NCBI RefSeq assembly: GCF_014643455.1
Contig: NZ_BMJM01000015.1
Coordinates: 1 to 52,812, forward strand
From: Sandarakinorhabdus glacialis
GTDB taxonomy: Bacteria > Pseudomonadota > Alphaproteobacteria > Sphingomonadales > Sphingomonadaceae
Length of the DNA stretch: 52,812 nucleotides
Reading direction: 5' to 3'
The notes below the pieces were generated by a model, which ran no database searches, was not told the origin of the DNA, and saw nothing but the letters and a program-made list of their open reading frames with translations. Positions 42,902 to 51,955 of the stretch are shown one piece after another. How positions within the stretch are numbered: position 1 is the first letter of the stretch; each line of letters opens with the position of its first letter. The position numbers were made by a program, and so were the translations under genes.

Positions 42902-44056
42902 ATGGACCTGAGTAAAGTTGGCGAGCGTGAAAAGCTGAAGGCGAAGCAGGAGCCGTATTGGCAGCGCTTACGGACGGGCTGCTATCTGGGCTTTCGCCCG
43001 TCCAAGCGCGGCGGCAAGGGAACATGGATCGCGCGTGCCTATGACGAGGACGCTGGCAAGTATCGGGTCAAGTCAATTGGCGATTACGGTACCTTGGCAG
43101 GCAATGAGATGTTCGCAGCGGCGAAACGTGACGCAGAGGCACTGGCTGTGCTGGTCGAAGCAGGCGGCGAAGTTCGCACCAAGATCGAAACCGTTGCAGA
43201 TGCTTGCCGGGAATATGCCAAGACGCGCCCCGAAGCTGAAAAGCGGTTTCGGCGCTACGTTTACAGCGACCCGGTTGCTAAGGTGAAGCTTGCCAAGGTG
43301 CGGCGGCGGCACCTGAAGGAATGGCGCGATCGGCTGGAGGCGCAACCAGCGCTGGTTACGCGCAACAAAGCTGGCGATAAGCGCACTCGGCAGCGCGCGC
43401 TTTCTACCGTGAATCGGGATATGGCCGTCTTTCGTGCGGCGCTCGGCAAGGTGCTTTCGCCGGGCGCGCCTAACAGCGAAGCAGCATGGCAGGAGGCGCT
43501 ACAAGCCCACAGGAACGCCGATGGAAGGCGCACATTGTATCTGGACCGCGAACAACGCAGGGCGCTTGTGGGGGCCATTGTCGACGAGGCAGCGCCGTTT
43601 GCGCGAGCCATGTGCCTATTGCCCTTGCGCCCCGGCGCATTGGCGGCGCTACTTGCTGGTGACTTCGACAAGCGCACTGCAGAATTGACCATAGGGAAAG
43701 ACAAGACGGGCAAGCCCCGGCGAATCCAGTTGCCAGGCGAGGCGGCAAAGCTGTTCACGATGCAGATAGCGAACAAGTTGCCGACAGCTCCCCTGTTCAT
43801 GCGGAACAATGGCAAGGCTTGGGACAAGAGTAGCTGGAAGCTGCCGATCGGCGCTGCCGTCATCTCCGCCGGCCTGCCCAGTGGAGCCAGTGCCTATACG
43901 CTGCGGCATTCGACCATAACCGACCTAGTAAGCGCCGGGTTGCCGTTGCTGACTATCGCGCAAATATCCGGAACAAGTGCGGAGATGATCGAACGGCATT
44001 ACGGGCACCTCGCCAGTAGCGCTGCCACAGAGGCGCTAGGGACTCTGGCGCTGTAA
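42902..44056 (+). CDS. Tyrosine recombinase (integrase), intact copy
   Basis: 384 residues. The N-terminal part (about 1-95) resembles the arm-binding domain, followed by a core-binding helical domain (about 96-200) and the catalytic domain. Active-site residues: Arg243 (PLRPGAL), Arg335 (YTLRHS) and the nucleophile Tyr367 (RHYGHL). The usual His of HxxR is Tyr332, and the second His position is in GTS; these changes are seen in a known subgroup. ATG 42902 is chosen; an open frame runs back through the tRNA fragment. It should integrate and excise the element whose left end is the tRNA-Arg fragment. Its 3' end is repeated at 50354 and 51956. Confidence 0.93.
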   Translation: MDLSKVGEREKLKAKQEPYWQRLRTGCYLGFRPSKRGGKGTWIARAYDEDAGKYRVKSIGDYGTLAGNEMFAAAKRDAEALAVLVEAGGEVRTKIETVADACREYAKTRPEAEKRFRRYVYSDPVAKVKLAKVRRRHLKEWRDRLEAQPALVTRNKAGDKRTRQRALSTVNRDMAVFRAALGKVLSPGAPNSEAAWQEALQAHRNADGRRTLYLDREQRRALVGAIVDEAAPFARAMCLLPLRPGALAALLAGDFDKRTAELTIGKDKTGKPRRIQLPGEAAKLFTMQIANKLPTAPLFMRNNGKAWDKSSWKLPIGAAVISAGLPSGASAYTLRHSTITDLVSAGLPLLTIAQISGTSAEMIERHYGHLASSAATEALGTLAL

Positions 44057-44583
44057 CTGCACGAGTGGTCCAAACCTGACGGCTGGTTCCCATCCCGACA
44101 AGTTTGCAGAGGACGGGAACTGGGACTTCGTTGCCGTTCCTCGCGGGGCCGCTGAATGTCGGCTTCCGCCCAATGTCGGTCGGTCAGCGCAGAATTTCGC
44201 TTTCCTGAAACCGGCCGTCGGCTGAGCGATGGCTTTTCGACCTGAGCTGGCCGGTAGCCGACCATCCGCTACAGCGCTTGTGACGAGCGCGCGTCCGGTC
44301 AGCTACGCTACCGGCAGAACCTACACCATGTCCCGGGACACGACCCATGACCGCGGTAAATGCTTTCCCAAAAGCCTGCATTCCCTCCATTATTAATGCC
44401 GGTGTTCAGCCCGTTACGGCCCTTGCGGAATATCACGGCCCTCCGGATAGCCGCCGCCAGCACAGTGGCCTGTGGGTCGATCACATCCCATCATTCCAAG
44501 ATCACCGCCGAGCCTGTCTGACCTTTCAGGTGGCTGCAGGCCTGCCCGTTGTGCATCTTCGCGGGTACTGTTAGGCCAACCGC
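44057..44583. other. Non-coding stretch after the integrase
   Basis: 527 bases without a gene that I can support. The first 100 or so (CCAAACCTGACG, GTTTGCAGA-GACGGGAACTG, GGGCCGCTG) match in broken form the bases after the third integrase copy (52595-52700). The repeat unit therefore includes flanking DNA as well as the gene end. A frame at 44347-44574 has no known features. Confidence 0.6.
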
Positions 44584-45357
44584 ATGTGGCGTGTTCTTCC
44601 TCTTCTCCTCCTAATCGGTGCGGCACCGACAGGTTGGCGAGTACCTGACCCTGCCCAGTTGCTTGTAATTGACACCAACCGCGGCCGCATTGTGATTGAG
44701 ATGGAGCCTCGCGTGGCGCCCCGCGCAGTGGAGCGCGTCAGCCTGTTGGCACGAAAAGGCACCTACGACGGACTGCTGTTTCATCGCGTGATCGATAACG
44801 TCCTGGTGCAAACCGGCAACCCGAACAACAAAGACGGCGGCGGCAGCGAGCTGCCTGACCTGAAGCCCGAGTTCTGGGTCCCCGATCCGCTCACGACCAA
44901 GGTTACCTGGGTGCGCACTACAAACGACGGATCAGATGGAGCGATCGGGTCCCTGCCCGTGGCCAAAGGCACCGACCAATTCATGCCCGCTTGGGTCGCG
45001 CATTGCACCGGCATCGTAGCGATGGGTCGTCAAAGAGACCCGAACACGGCCAATAGCGAAATCTACATCATGCGAGGTTCCGCTAGAGGCCTCGACCATG
45101 ACTACACCGTATTTGGGCGTGTATTGGCTGGGCAGGCTGCGGTCGACGCACTGGCTGTCGGAGAACCACCAGTAAAGCCGGACCGGATGATTCGGGTACG
45201 CATCGCCGCCGACCTACTGGCGGCAGATCGGCCACGGCTCGAGATCATGGACGTTAAAAGCCGGGAATATAGCACGTTCGCTTTAGCCCGGGGTCGCACG
45301 TTCGGGCCTCGGCTTTCGATATGCGATATGTTGCCGCCGGCTCGGTCTTTGAATTAG
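44584..45357 (+). CDS. Exported cyclophilin-type peptidyl-prolyl isomerase
   Basis: 257 residues. A signal peptide (about 1-18) precedes the cyclophilin domain: TNRGRIVIEMEP, YDGLLFHRVIDN (Arg of the active site), QTGNP, and TANSEIYIMRG and YTVFGRVLAG near the end. It contains insertions (LPDLKPEFWVPDP) typical of the exported bacterial form. It should speed folding of proline-containing proteins in the periplasm. The last 30 residues after MDVKS look unrelated to the family, so the 3' end may have been altered. Ribosome binding site not obvious. First cargo gene of the element. Confidence 0.85.
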   Translation: MWRVLPLLLLIGAAPTGWRVPDPAQLLVIDTNRGRIVIEMEPRVAPRAVERVSLLARKGTYDGLLFHRVIDNVLVQTGNPNNKDGGGSELPDLKPEFWVPDPLTTKVTWVRTTNDGSDGAIGSLPVAKGTDQFMPAWVAHCTGIVAMGRQRDPNTANSEIYIMRGSARGLDHDYTVFGRVLAGQAAVDALAVGEPPVKPDRMIRVRIAADLLAADRPRLEIMDVKSREYSTFALARGRTFGPRLSICDMLPPARSLN

Positions 45358-45789
45358 CCATAGGAGTTGGCGACAAACATGCCGAGGCAGGTGGGTGAAG
45401 CTCGCCCTCAATGGCCGCCGGCAGGGTAAATGGCGCCCGCGCGGCCAAACCCTCAAGGTATGCAATAAGGCGAAAGCACACTTGAGTAATTTTAGCTGAA
45501 CGAGCGTCGCTCACGGGTGCCACGAACACTATGCGACCGCCCGAGATGGGCGGGCAGCCGTCGCCCGCGATGCTCGGTCGAACGTCAGCTTCTCGGGTCG
45601 CTGATCCAAAAGCCGACAGGCAGGAATCCACCACTAGCGGTCATTCAGCGATGATCGGGCGAACGACCGAATTTGGGTCGGAAGCGGCCGATCGCCCCAA
45701 TAGCCCGTGCGTGCCAGATTTTCGGAGCGTTGCGGGTTTGAGATATCGTTCGGAATCGCCAGCGCGGGCCCGTACCGCTCGCTCTGCTG
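45358..45789. other. Non-coding stretch
   Basis: 432 bases between the cyclophilin and hydrolase 3' ends. Open frames exist on both strands but have no recognisable domain or start signals. I see no tRNA, repeat or terminator. Confidence 0.5.
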
Positions 45790-46800
45790 TCACCGCGCCA
45801 GGAGGTCGATCAGCGCTGTGTCGATGAACGTCGCATCCGCCGGGTTCAGCCCGCCGCCGGCCATATGGCCCCAAATGGAGGGAATGATACGCAGCTCTGC
45901 ATCTGGCATACGCGCCACTTCGATTTCGCTGTCCTCGGGCGGGAAATACAGGTCAGTCCGGCACGGCATGACGATCGCCTTTGCCTTGATGGCGGCGAGC
46001 GCCTGATGGAAATCGCCGTCATAGTGCGTGTTGGCACTGATGTCGGCGCCTTGCCAGGTAGACAGCATCGCGAGCAGGTCGTTGGCGTCCTTGGATAGGA
46101 AATGCGGCTCCCAAGCATGGGTGAGAAAGGCTTCAAGCGAGGGCAGGCCGAGCACCTGCATGTCGAGCCGTTCGCGGAACCAAGCCTGCGACCAGGCCCA
46201 GCCGGCATAGACTCGGGCAAAGGCGCGCAGCCCCGTGACAGGCGGCGCCGCATAATGGCCGCCGGCCCAAGCGGCATCAGCGGTAAGTGCTGCCTTGATA
46301 CCCTCAAGGAAAAGGAAATTGTGCCGTGACGTACGCGCAGAGCCGCAAAAGGGGGCGATGCGCTCGACCATGTCAGGATAGAGCGCGCCCCAATGGAACG
46401 CCTGTTGCGCCCCCATCGAATGGCCAGTGACCAACGCAAGCCGGGTGATGCCGAGTACTTCGGTGACAAGCCGGTGCTGCAGCCGGATATTGTCGAGCAT
46501 GGTAACCGCCGGGAAATCCATCGAAGCCATACCCGGCGGCGGACAGGAGGGGGAAGTGGACACGCCGTTGCCGAGCAGGTTGGGGACAATGATGCAGTAT
46601 TTTTCGGGATCGAGCGCGCGGCCCGGTCCGATGTTCCAGGCATTGTCATCATGGGTGCCCGCATAATGGCTAGGGTAGACGATGCCATTGTCCCGCGCGG
46701 CGTTCAGCGTGCCGTGAACGGCGTAGGCGAGCCGGACGCCGGGCAGGACAGTACCCGACTGTAGCAGCGTGTCACCGGCTTCGTAATATTGGGGGTGCAT
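45790..46800 (-). CDS. MetX-like alpha/beta hydrolase
   Basis: 336 residues. It follows the homoserine acetyltransferase-like pattern: LPGVRLAYAVHGTLN, VYPSHYAGTHDDNAW, NLLGNGVSTSPS, the nucleophile elbow GHSMGAQQAFHWG (Ser), and the C-terminal Asp (MPCRTDLYFPPED) and His (SIWGHMAGGG). Relatives are acyltransferases or esterases. The MetX substrate residues are not all there, so the substrate is open. It is divergent from the amidase with 118 bases between starts. Probably cytoplasmic. Confidence 0.85.
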   Translation of the reverse strand: MHPQYYEAGDTLLQSGTVLPGVRLAYAVHGTLNAARDNGIVYPSHYAGTHDDNAWNIGPGRALDPEKYCIIVPNLLGNGVSTSPSCPPPGMASMDFPAVTMLDNIRLQHRLVTEVLGITRLALVTGHSMGAQQAFHWGALYPDMVERIAPFCGSARTSRHNFLFLEGIKAALTADAAWAGGHYAAPPVTGLRAFARVYAGWAWSQAWFRERLDMQVLGLPSLEAFLTHAWEPHFLSKDANDLLAMLSTWQGADISANTHYDGDFHQALAAIKAKAIVMPCRTDLYFPPEDSEIEVARMPDAELRIIPSIWGHMAGGGLNPADATFIDTALIDLLAR

Positions 46801-46918
46801 CGATGGCCTCGCAGCGGTTGAAGGGCGCGATGTTGCACGGCCGGGGTGTGGCGGAAAGTGGCGATTTCACGCAAGGGTGCGATGGGATAGGGAACGCATT
46901 CTAGCAGGGGGAAAGCAG

Positions 46919-48346
46919 ATGGACAGAGCGGCGATGATCGAACTTTCGGCAACCGCAGCAGTGGCGGCAATGCGGGCTGGCGAAATGTCGGCGCTGGACT
47001 ATGCCGAGGCGCTGCTGGCGCGCTGCGCGGCGGGCGCCGGGCTCAACGCCTTCATCACGCTCGATCCCGAGGCGGTGCGCACGGCGGCGCGGACGGCGGA
47101 TGCGCACCGTGCGGCGGGTGGCGTGTTGGGCCCACTGCACGGCCTACCGATCCCGGTGAAGGACAGCGTCAACACCGCCGGCATCCAAACGACGGTGGGG
47201 ACCAGGGCGCTGCGCGGCTGGATTCCGGCGCGCGATGCCACCACCATCGCCCGGCTGAAGGCGGCAGGGGCGATCGTGCTCGGCAAGACCAATATCCACG
47301 AACTGTCGTTCGGCTGGACCAGCAGCAATCTCGAATTTGGTGCTGTGCGCAATCCTTATGATCCCTCACGCATCCCCGGCGGTTCATCGGGCGGCACCGC
47401 TGCGGCGATCGCGGCGCGGATGGCACCGCTTGGGGTGGCGGAGGATACGCAAGGCTCGATACGTGTGCCGGCGGCGCTGTGCGGCATCACAGGCTTTCGT
47501 CCCACGACGGGCCGCTACCCGACCGACGGCACCGCGCCGATCACCGCGCTGTTCGACCAGATCGGGTCGCACGCACGCTGCGTTGCCGACCTCGCGCTGT
47601 TCGATGCGGTGGTGAGCGGTGAGGAGGCGCCGATCGAACCGGCAACACTCTCAGGCCTGCGCATCGGCATCGATCGCAATTTCTTCTTTGCCGGCATCGA
47701 TGCCGAAGTGGCGGCGCTGGTCGAAGCGGCGCTGACTCGGCTTGCTGCTGCGGGGGCGGTTATCGTCGAGGCGCCGGTGCCGGGGCTGGACGGGGTCGTG
47801 CCGGTAGCAATGGCGATTCAAGTGCACGATGTGGTGCCAGCGCTGGAGCGCTATCTCGCCGATTCGGGCGCGCCCGTTGATTTCAAAGCGATGTTTGCCG
47901 GGGTCAGCGCCGATGTGGCGGATGTGTTCGCCCAGGTTGCGCTGCGCGGAGCGCCGGCGGCAATTACCGAGGATGTCTATGCCGCCGCCCGCGACGCGGC
48001 ACGCCCGGCGCTGCAGCGGGCAATGGCGGCCTGGTTCGCGGACCAGCGTATCGACGTCATGCTGCTGCCGGCGACGATGGTGGCGGCAACGCCGGTTGGG
48101 GACGTAGGCAATGTCGATATCGGTGGCACGTCGGTGCCCTTCGCCACCGCCATCGCCCGCAACATAACGCCGGGCAGCACGTTGGGCCTGCCGGGACTTG
48201 TGCTGCCGTGCGGGTTGACGCCGGGCGGCCTGCCGGTTGCAATCGAGCTCGACGGACCAGCGGGCGGCGACCGCCGGCTACTGGCAATTGGCATGGCGGT
48301 GGAGGCGGTGCTCGGTCCGCTGCCGGCGCCGGTACTCCGCGGCTAA
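46919..48346 (+). CDS. Amidase signature family enzyme
   Basis: 475 residues. The Ser-cisSer-Lys triad is visible: Lys in PIPVKDSVNTAG, and the two Ser in PGGSSGGTAAAIAA and EDTQGSIRVPAALCG (usually TDTGGS). It hydrolyses an amide; the natural substrate is not evident. GGGGGAAAG precedes the ATG at 46919 by a few bases. Divergent from the MetX-like hydrolase, with which it may share a metabolic task (inference). GC-rich like the backbone. Confidence 0.9.
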   Translation: MDRAAMIELSATAAVAAMRAGEMSALDYAEALLARCAAGAGLNAFITLDPEAVRTAARTADAHRAAGGVLGPLHGLPIPVKDSVNTAGIQTTVGTRALRGWIPARDATTIARLKAAGAIVLGKTNIHELSFGWTSSNLEFGAVRNPYDPSRIPGGSSGGTAAAIAARMAPLGVAEDTQGSIRVPAALCGITGFRPTTGRYPTDGTAPITALFDQIGSHARCVADLALFDAVVSGEEAPIEPATLSGLRIGIDRNFFFAGIDAEVAALVEAALTRLAAAGAVIVEAPVPGLDGVVPVAMAIQVHDVVPALERYLADSGAPVDFKAMFAGVSADVADVFAQVALRGAPAAITEDVYAAARDAARPALQRAMAAWFADQRIDVMLLPATMVAATPVGDVGNVDIGGTSVPFATAIARNITPGSTLGLPGLVLPCGLTPGGLPVAIELDGPAGGDRRLLAIGMAVEAVLGPLPAPVLRG

Positions 48347-48714
48347 CTATCAATCTGGCATGGGCTAGTGCCCCGGTTTCTTGTCCGCGGACGCAGAGCA
48401 AGGCTCGAGCCTTGCGCGCGACCTGAGCGACGTCAACATTTGCTGTCCATTTGCGTGTGCGGTTACAAGGGTCCTGCCGACGCGCCGGCTGCGCACTGTC
48501 CTCACGCGGTGCAGCCTGTTTCAGCGGCTTCCGCGGCAGGCCCAGCAACTAGGCGACACGAGCGCAGCGATTGTGCGCCAAATGGCAGAAAAGGCTTTTA
48601 ATCCGCCCTGACTACCACGGCGCACAACTCTGTGGATACCGCTTCCCTGTCGCTCGGACTGTTCACAAAACTGCACCGCGTCGATACTGCGGGTTTGATC
48701 GTCAGTCTTGCGCG
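48347..48714. other. Non-coding stretch
   Basis: 368 bases between the amidase and DUF4149 3' ends. No gene, repeat or tRNA that I can support. Confidence 0.5.
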
Positions 48715-49101
48715 TCAGAGAAACCGTGACAGCACAAAGCCGGCGATGCCGATGTGCGACAGGGTGATGACGACTGACAGGCAGTGCAACAGTCTGAACT
48801 GCAATTTAGCTCCAGCGTCGGTCGCACGGTTGATGGCGGGCATGAGCAACTGGCGGGTAGGTAAGGTCGTTGCAGCGATGACCAGCATCAGCCCGGCAGC
48901 GAGCGCGTCCGGCCGATACAGAAGCACCGCAGCCAACGCAGCTGTGCCGATGACGAACAGGTAGAAATGTGGAAACGCGCGGCGAATGGTGGGCCCGGCA
49001 ACTGCGGCCGGCAAGGCATCGAACAGGAAAGCCGCGAAGCCAAACGAATACAGTACCATGCCGCCGAACAGCAGCGACGTAACAAGAAGTGCGGCGATCA
49101 A
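48715..49101 (-). CDS. DUF4149 membrane protein
   Basis: 128 residues with four hydrophobic helices: GGMVLYSFGFAAFLF, FPHFYLFVIGTAALAAVLL, a third near AAGLMLVIAATTL, and LLHCLSVVITLSHIGIAGFVL. FPHFYLF and RQLLMPAINRATD are the conserved parts of DUF4149 (TMEM205-like). The function is unknown. The start is a TTG at 49101; a later ATG would remove part of the first helix. Confidence 0.8.
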   Translation of the reverse strand: MIAALLVTSLLFGGMVLYSFGFAAFLFDALPAAVAGPTIRRAFPHFYLFVIGTAALAAVLLYRPDALAAGLMLVIAATTLPTRQLLMPAINRATDAGAKLQFRLLHCLSVVITLSHIGIAGFVLSRFL

Positions 49102-49195
49102 CTTGGAAACTTTCGGGGAGCAGGGCGAAGCCGGGCGATGCAGATCAATGCACTAGTGGCCTCCCGCCCGCCATCAGACACGTCGGCGCGCACCG

Positions 49196-50149
49196 TTAGA
49201 GACGGCGGGATTGATCGATGATAGCTTGGGCGATGGCGGTGCCGCTTAGCCAGGCCGCCTCAACACGTGCGCCAAGGCACCAGTCACCGCCGACAAATAA
49301 TGTCGCATCGTTGCTGCATAGGAACGGCGCGCCGAGCGGCGCAATCGTTTGGGCATAGCGCCAGCGATGCGCAGAGGCATACACCGCCGACTGCGGCGCA
49401 ACACCAATGACCTCCGCCAGCATCGGCAACATTCGAGCGGCAATGATCTCGGGCGTTTCTTCCAGATGCCGCTCGCTCCATTCTGCGCCAGCCTGCGCCA
49501 CCCATGTCGTGAAAACGCCGGCCCGGCCGGGCTTGGTGCTATTCTGGGCTATCCAGGCCAGCGGGTGATCGTCGGATACGCGCGAAACAAAGGGTCGGGG
49601 CGCATCGCCCGGCAAGGCGGCCATCAGCGTCAGGCAGGGCGCCATGGCGATCTTGGCGATGCGCGAGTGCAGGGCATGGTCAGTGCCCAGAAGTGCTGCG
49701 GCCTGTGGGGCCGGCACAGTGATGACCAGATGGTGCGACTGGACGCGCATTTGGCTTAGATCCAGCTCCCAACCACCCTGCACGGCCCGCATGGCGGTGA
49801 CTTCCTTGCCCAGCTGGACATCAAGACCATTTGCCAGACTGCGCGGCAGGCTCGACATACCGGGTACGCCGACGAGGTGCGGTTCGGCCGCGCCATCACA
49901 CCAAACTGCGGAAGCAGAGCCAAGACCCTGAAGTGCCGCAGCAAAAGCCCGGTCGCGCGCCGTCAGATACTGGGCACCGTGATCGAAACCGATCGCACCA
50001 TCCGGTAGCATGACGCGCCGCGTCGCTATGCGCCCGCCGATGCCCCGCCCCTTGTCGAGCACCAGCGGCGTGTATCCATCGCGAACTAAGCGCTGGGCAC
50101 AGGCCAGCCCGGTGATGCCGGCGCCGACAATAGTGATTTTGCAGTCCAT
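49196..50149 (-). CDS. Renalase-like FAD/NAD(P)-dependent oxidoreductase
   Basis: 317 residues. The Rossmann FAD motif VGAGITGLACAQRLV and DKGRGIGGR at the N-terminus, the family-specific RRVMLPDGAIGFDHGAQYLTAR, and a C-terminal GGDWCLGARVEAAWLSG place it in the COG3380 renalase-like group. It should oxidise a small nicotinamide-like or amine substrate with FAD. The start is ATG 50149; a GTG one codon earlier is in frame. Its flank on the 5' side is an IS3 remnant and the second integrase fragment. Confidence 0.88.
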   Translation of the reverse strand: MDCKITIVGAGITGLACAQRLVRDGYTPLVLDKGRGIGGRIATRRVMLPDGAIGFDHGAQYLTARDRAFAAALQGLGSASAVWCDGAAEPHLVGVPGMSSLPRSLANGLDVQLGKEVTAMRAVQGGWELDLSQMRVQSHHLVITVPAPQAAALLGTDHALHSRIAKIAMAPCLTLMAALPGDAPRPFVSRVSDDHPLAWIAQNSTKPGRAGVFTTWVAQAGAEWSERHLEETPEIIAARMLPMLAEVIGVAPQSAVYASAHRWRYAQTIAPLGAPFLCSNDATLFVGGDWCLGARVEAAWLSGTAIAQAIIDQSRRL

Positions 50150-50179
50150 CACTGCTCATGACCTGCTTGTGACCCAGAA

Positions 50180-50331
50180 TCTAGACACTCGATGGCCGCA
50201 GTGACGCTCGTTTTGCGCCATGGCGCATTGGCGACCATATCCTGCGCCTGTATCGCAAGGTCCTGCTTCATCCGGTCACTAACCGCCCAAACAACGACAC
50301 GGCGGCTATGCAGATCGAGGATCATCGCAAG
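50180..50331 (-). mobile_element. IS3-family transposase remnant
   Basis: On the minus strand the frame reads LAMILDLHSRRVVVWAVSDR, then MKQDLAIQAQDMV. This is the rve-core segment of IS3-family OrfB (usual VLDLFSRRVVGWAMSDR). Only about 50 codons survive; the first catalytic Asp and the Glu part are missing and no terminal repeats are visible. It adjoins the second integrase fragment. Confidence 0.75.
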
Positions 50332-50353
50332 ACAAAGCTAGCTTTGTGACGAC

Positions 50354-50498
50354 CAGATACGGCATTCGAGTAAGCGCCGGGTTGCCGTTGATGACTATCG
50401 CGCAAATTTCTGGAATAAGTGCGGAGATGATCGAACGGCATTACGGGCAACTCGCCAGTAGCGCTGCCACAGAGGCGCTAGGGACTCTGGCGTTGTAA
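50354..50498 (+). pseudogene. Integrase 3' fragment, second copy
   Basis: Corresponds to the last 50 or so codons of the integrase at 42902, from CGGCATTCGA on. Compared with the intact copy, 14 bases (CCATAACCGACCTA) are deleted, which shifts the frame. After that it reads SAGLPLMTIAQISG and ERHYGQLASS to the same stop context. A few substitutions only. No start, no catalytic Arg: a dead fragment. Confidence 0.88.
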
Positions 50499-50555
50499 CT
50501 GCACGGCACGGGCTGAGTTTCGCATGTTCCGATAATATCTTGGGTCAGGACCTAC

Positions 50556-51860
50556 TTATCGCGCCTTTAACCAGACTTTGCCCGACCTCTGGATGGTCAG
50601 CAGAGCGGAAAACGGCGAAATCCCAATATTGGCTTTGCCGGTGCGCGCCACCGCATCAATCTGGGCGTAATACCAGTATACTACGGCAAAGCCTTCGAGC
50701 GCGCGCGACATTTTCAGCCCGCTAAGAAACGCCAGCCAAGGCGGCAAGAGGCGCAGCGTGTTTTCCCAGCGGTCAAGCGCGTCCGCGCCCGAGAGCAACT
50801 TGGCGGGGCCTGCCGTATCGACACAAAGCGGGCGGCCAAGGCCAATGACGTCAGCCGCGCCTTGCGCCAGCGCAGTATTCATCGCGTGGCGGGTGCGAAA
50901 GCCTCCGGTAACCATCAGCGGCATAGTGAGCGAGGCGCGCATCGTCTTGGCAAAATCGACGAAATAGGCCTCGCGCGTCGCGGTCGACGCCGTTTGCAGG
51001 GGTGCGTCGGGGGCTTCCATACCGGCATGGTCCATCATCGCGGGCTGTTCATACGACCCGCCTGAAATTTCAAGCAGATCGACCCCCGCCGTCTGCAACC
51101 AGCCCGCCACGATCAGGCTGTCTTCAAAGGCAAAGCCGCCTTTTTGAAAATCGGCCGAATTGAGCTTTACGCCGATAGGGAACGCTGACCCCACCCCGGC
51201 CCGGACCCGCGCGACTATGGCCATCAGCATGCGCGCGCGGTTTTCGAGGCTACCGCCCCATTGGTCGGTGCGCTGGTTGGCGCGGGGACTGAGGAATTGC
51301 GAAAGCAAGTAGCCGTGCGCGGCGTGGATTTGTACGCCTGTATAGCCGGTGTCTTTCGCCACTTCCGCGGCTACGCCAAAGCGTTCAATAAGATCTAGTA
51401 TTTCCGCATCTGTCAGAGCTACCGGCAGGCCAAACTGCTTGCCTGGCAGACCCACGGCTATCGCTGACGGCGCTTTGGGATGCGGGTTGACTGAGACTTG
51501 CGTCTGGCGCCCGGCATGGCTGATCTGCATCCAAATGTGCCCGCCTGCGCGGGTGCCCGCATGCGCCATCGCACGTAGGCCAGTGCGCGCGGCTTCGTCT
51601 TGCGCACCCGCGATGATCACATTGCCCGGCCGTTCGAGGTGGTCGCGGTCAATCTGCACGTTGCCGGTGATCAGCAGGCCCGCGCCGCCTTCGGCCCACA
51701 AGCCATAAAGTCGCGCCAATTCTGCCGTCGCGCGCCCTTGCGGATCAGCCAGCCCCTCGGTCATCGCCGCCTTGGCCAACCGATTGGGCAGAACCGCCCC
51801 ACACGGAAGGGTAAGGCTGTCGGCGATATTAAGCGTTGGGGTCGGCAAGGGTTTGGTCAT
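50556..51860 (-). CDS. NADH:flavin oxidoreductase, old yellow enzyme family
   Basis: 434 residues. The FMN barrel has PNRLAKAAMTEGLA, QISHAGRQ (catalytic region), GVQIHAAHGYLLSQFLSP (His pair), and WGGSLENRARM; the C-terminal barrel part has MVTGGFRTRHAM and GLGRPLCVD. It reduces activated double bonds with NAD(P)H and FMN. GGAG lies eight bases before the ATG at 51860. It stands alone between two integrase fragments. The last 60 residues (PPWLAFLSGLKMSRAL on) are a helical extension. Confidence 0.9.
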   Translation of the reverse strand: MTKPLPTPTLNIADSLTLPCGAVLPNRLAKAAMTEGLADPQGRATAELARLYGLWAEGGAGLLITGNVQIDRDHLERPGNVIIAGAQDEAARTGLRAMAHAGTRAGGHIWMQISHAGRQTQVSVNPHPKAPSAIAVGLPGKQFGLPVALTDAEILDLIERFGVAAEVAKDTGYTGVQIHAAHGYLLSQFLSPRANQRTDQWGGSLENRARMLMAIVARVRAGVGSAFPIGVKLNSADFQKGGFAFEDSLIVAGWLQTAGVDLLEISGGSYEQPAMMDHAGMEAPDAPLQTASTATREAYFVDFAKTMRASLTMPLMVTGGFRTRHAMNTALAQGAADVIGLGRPLCVDTAGPAKLLSGADALDRWENTLRLLPPWLAFLSGLKMSRALEGFAVVYWYYAQIDAVARTGKANIGISPFSALLTIQRSGKVWLKAR

Positions 51861-51955
51861 GTGCAACGCTCCGCAAGGTCAGGTTTTAGGCCATACTGGC
51901 ACCGAGGGCGCGTGCGAAACAAGCCGTTAAAGGCATGGCCTGGGCCGGCATGACA

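Noticed and set aside
44347-44574. A 75-codon plus-strand frame after the integrase
   Set aside because: No domain, no hydrophobic pattern and no ribosome binding site; composition looks random.
45254-45634. A 126-codon minus-strand frame after the cyclophilin
   Set aside because: No recognisable domain or start site, and it overlaps the cyclophilin 3' end.
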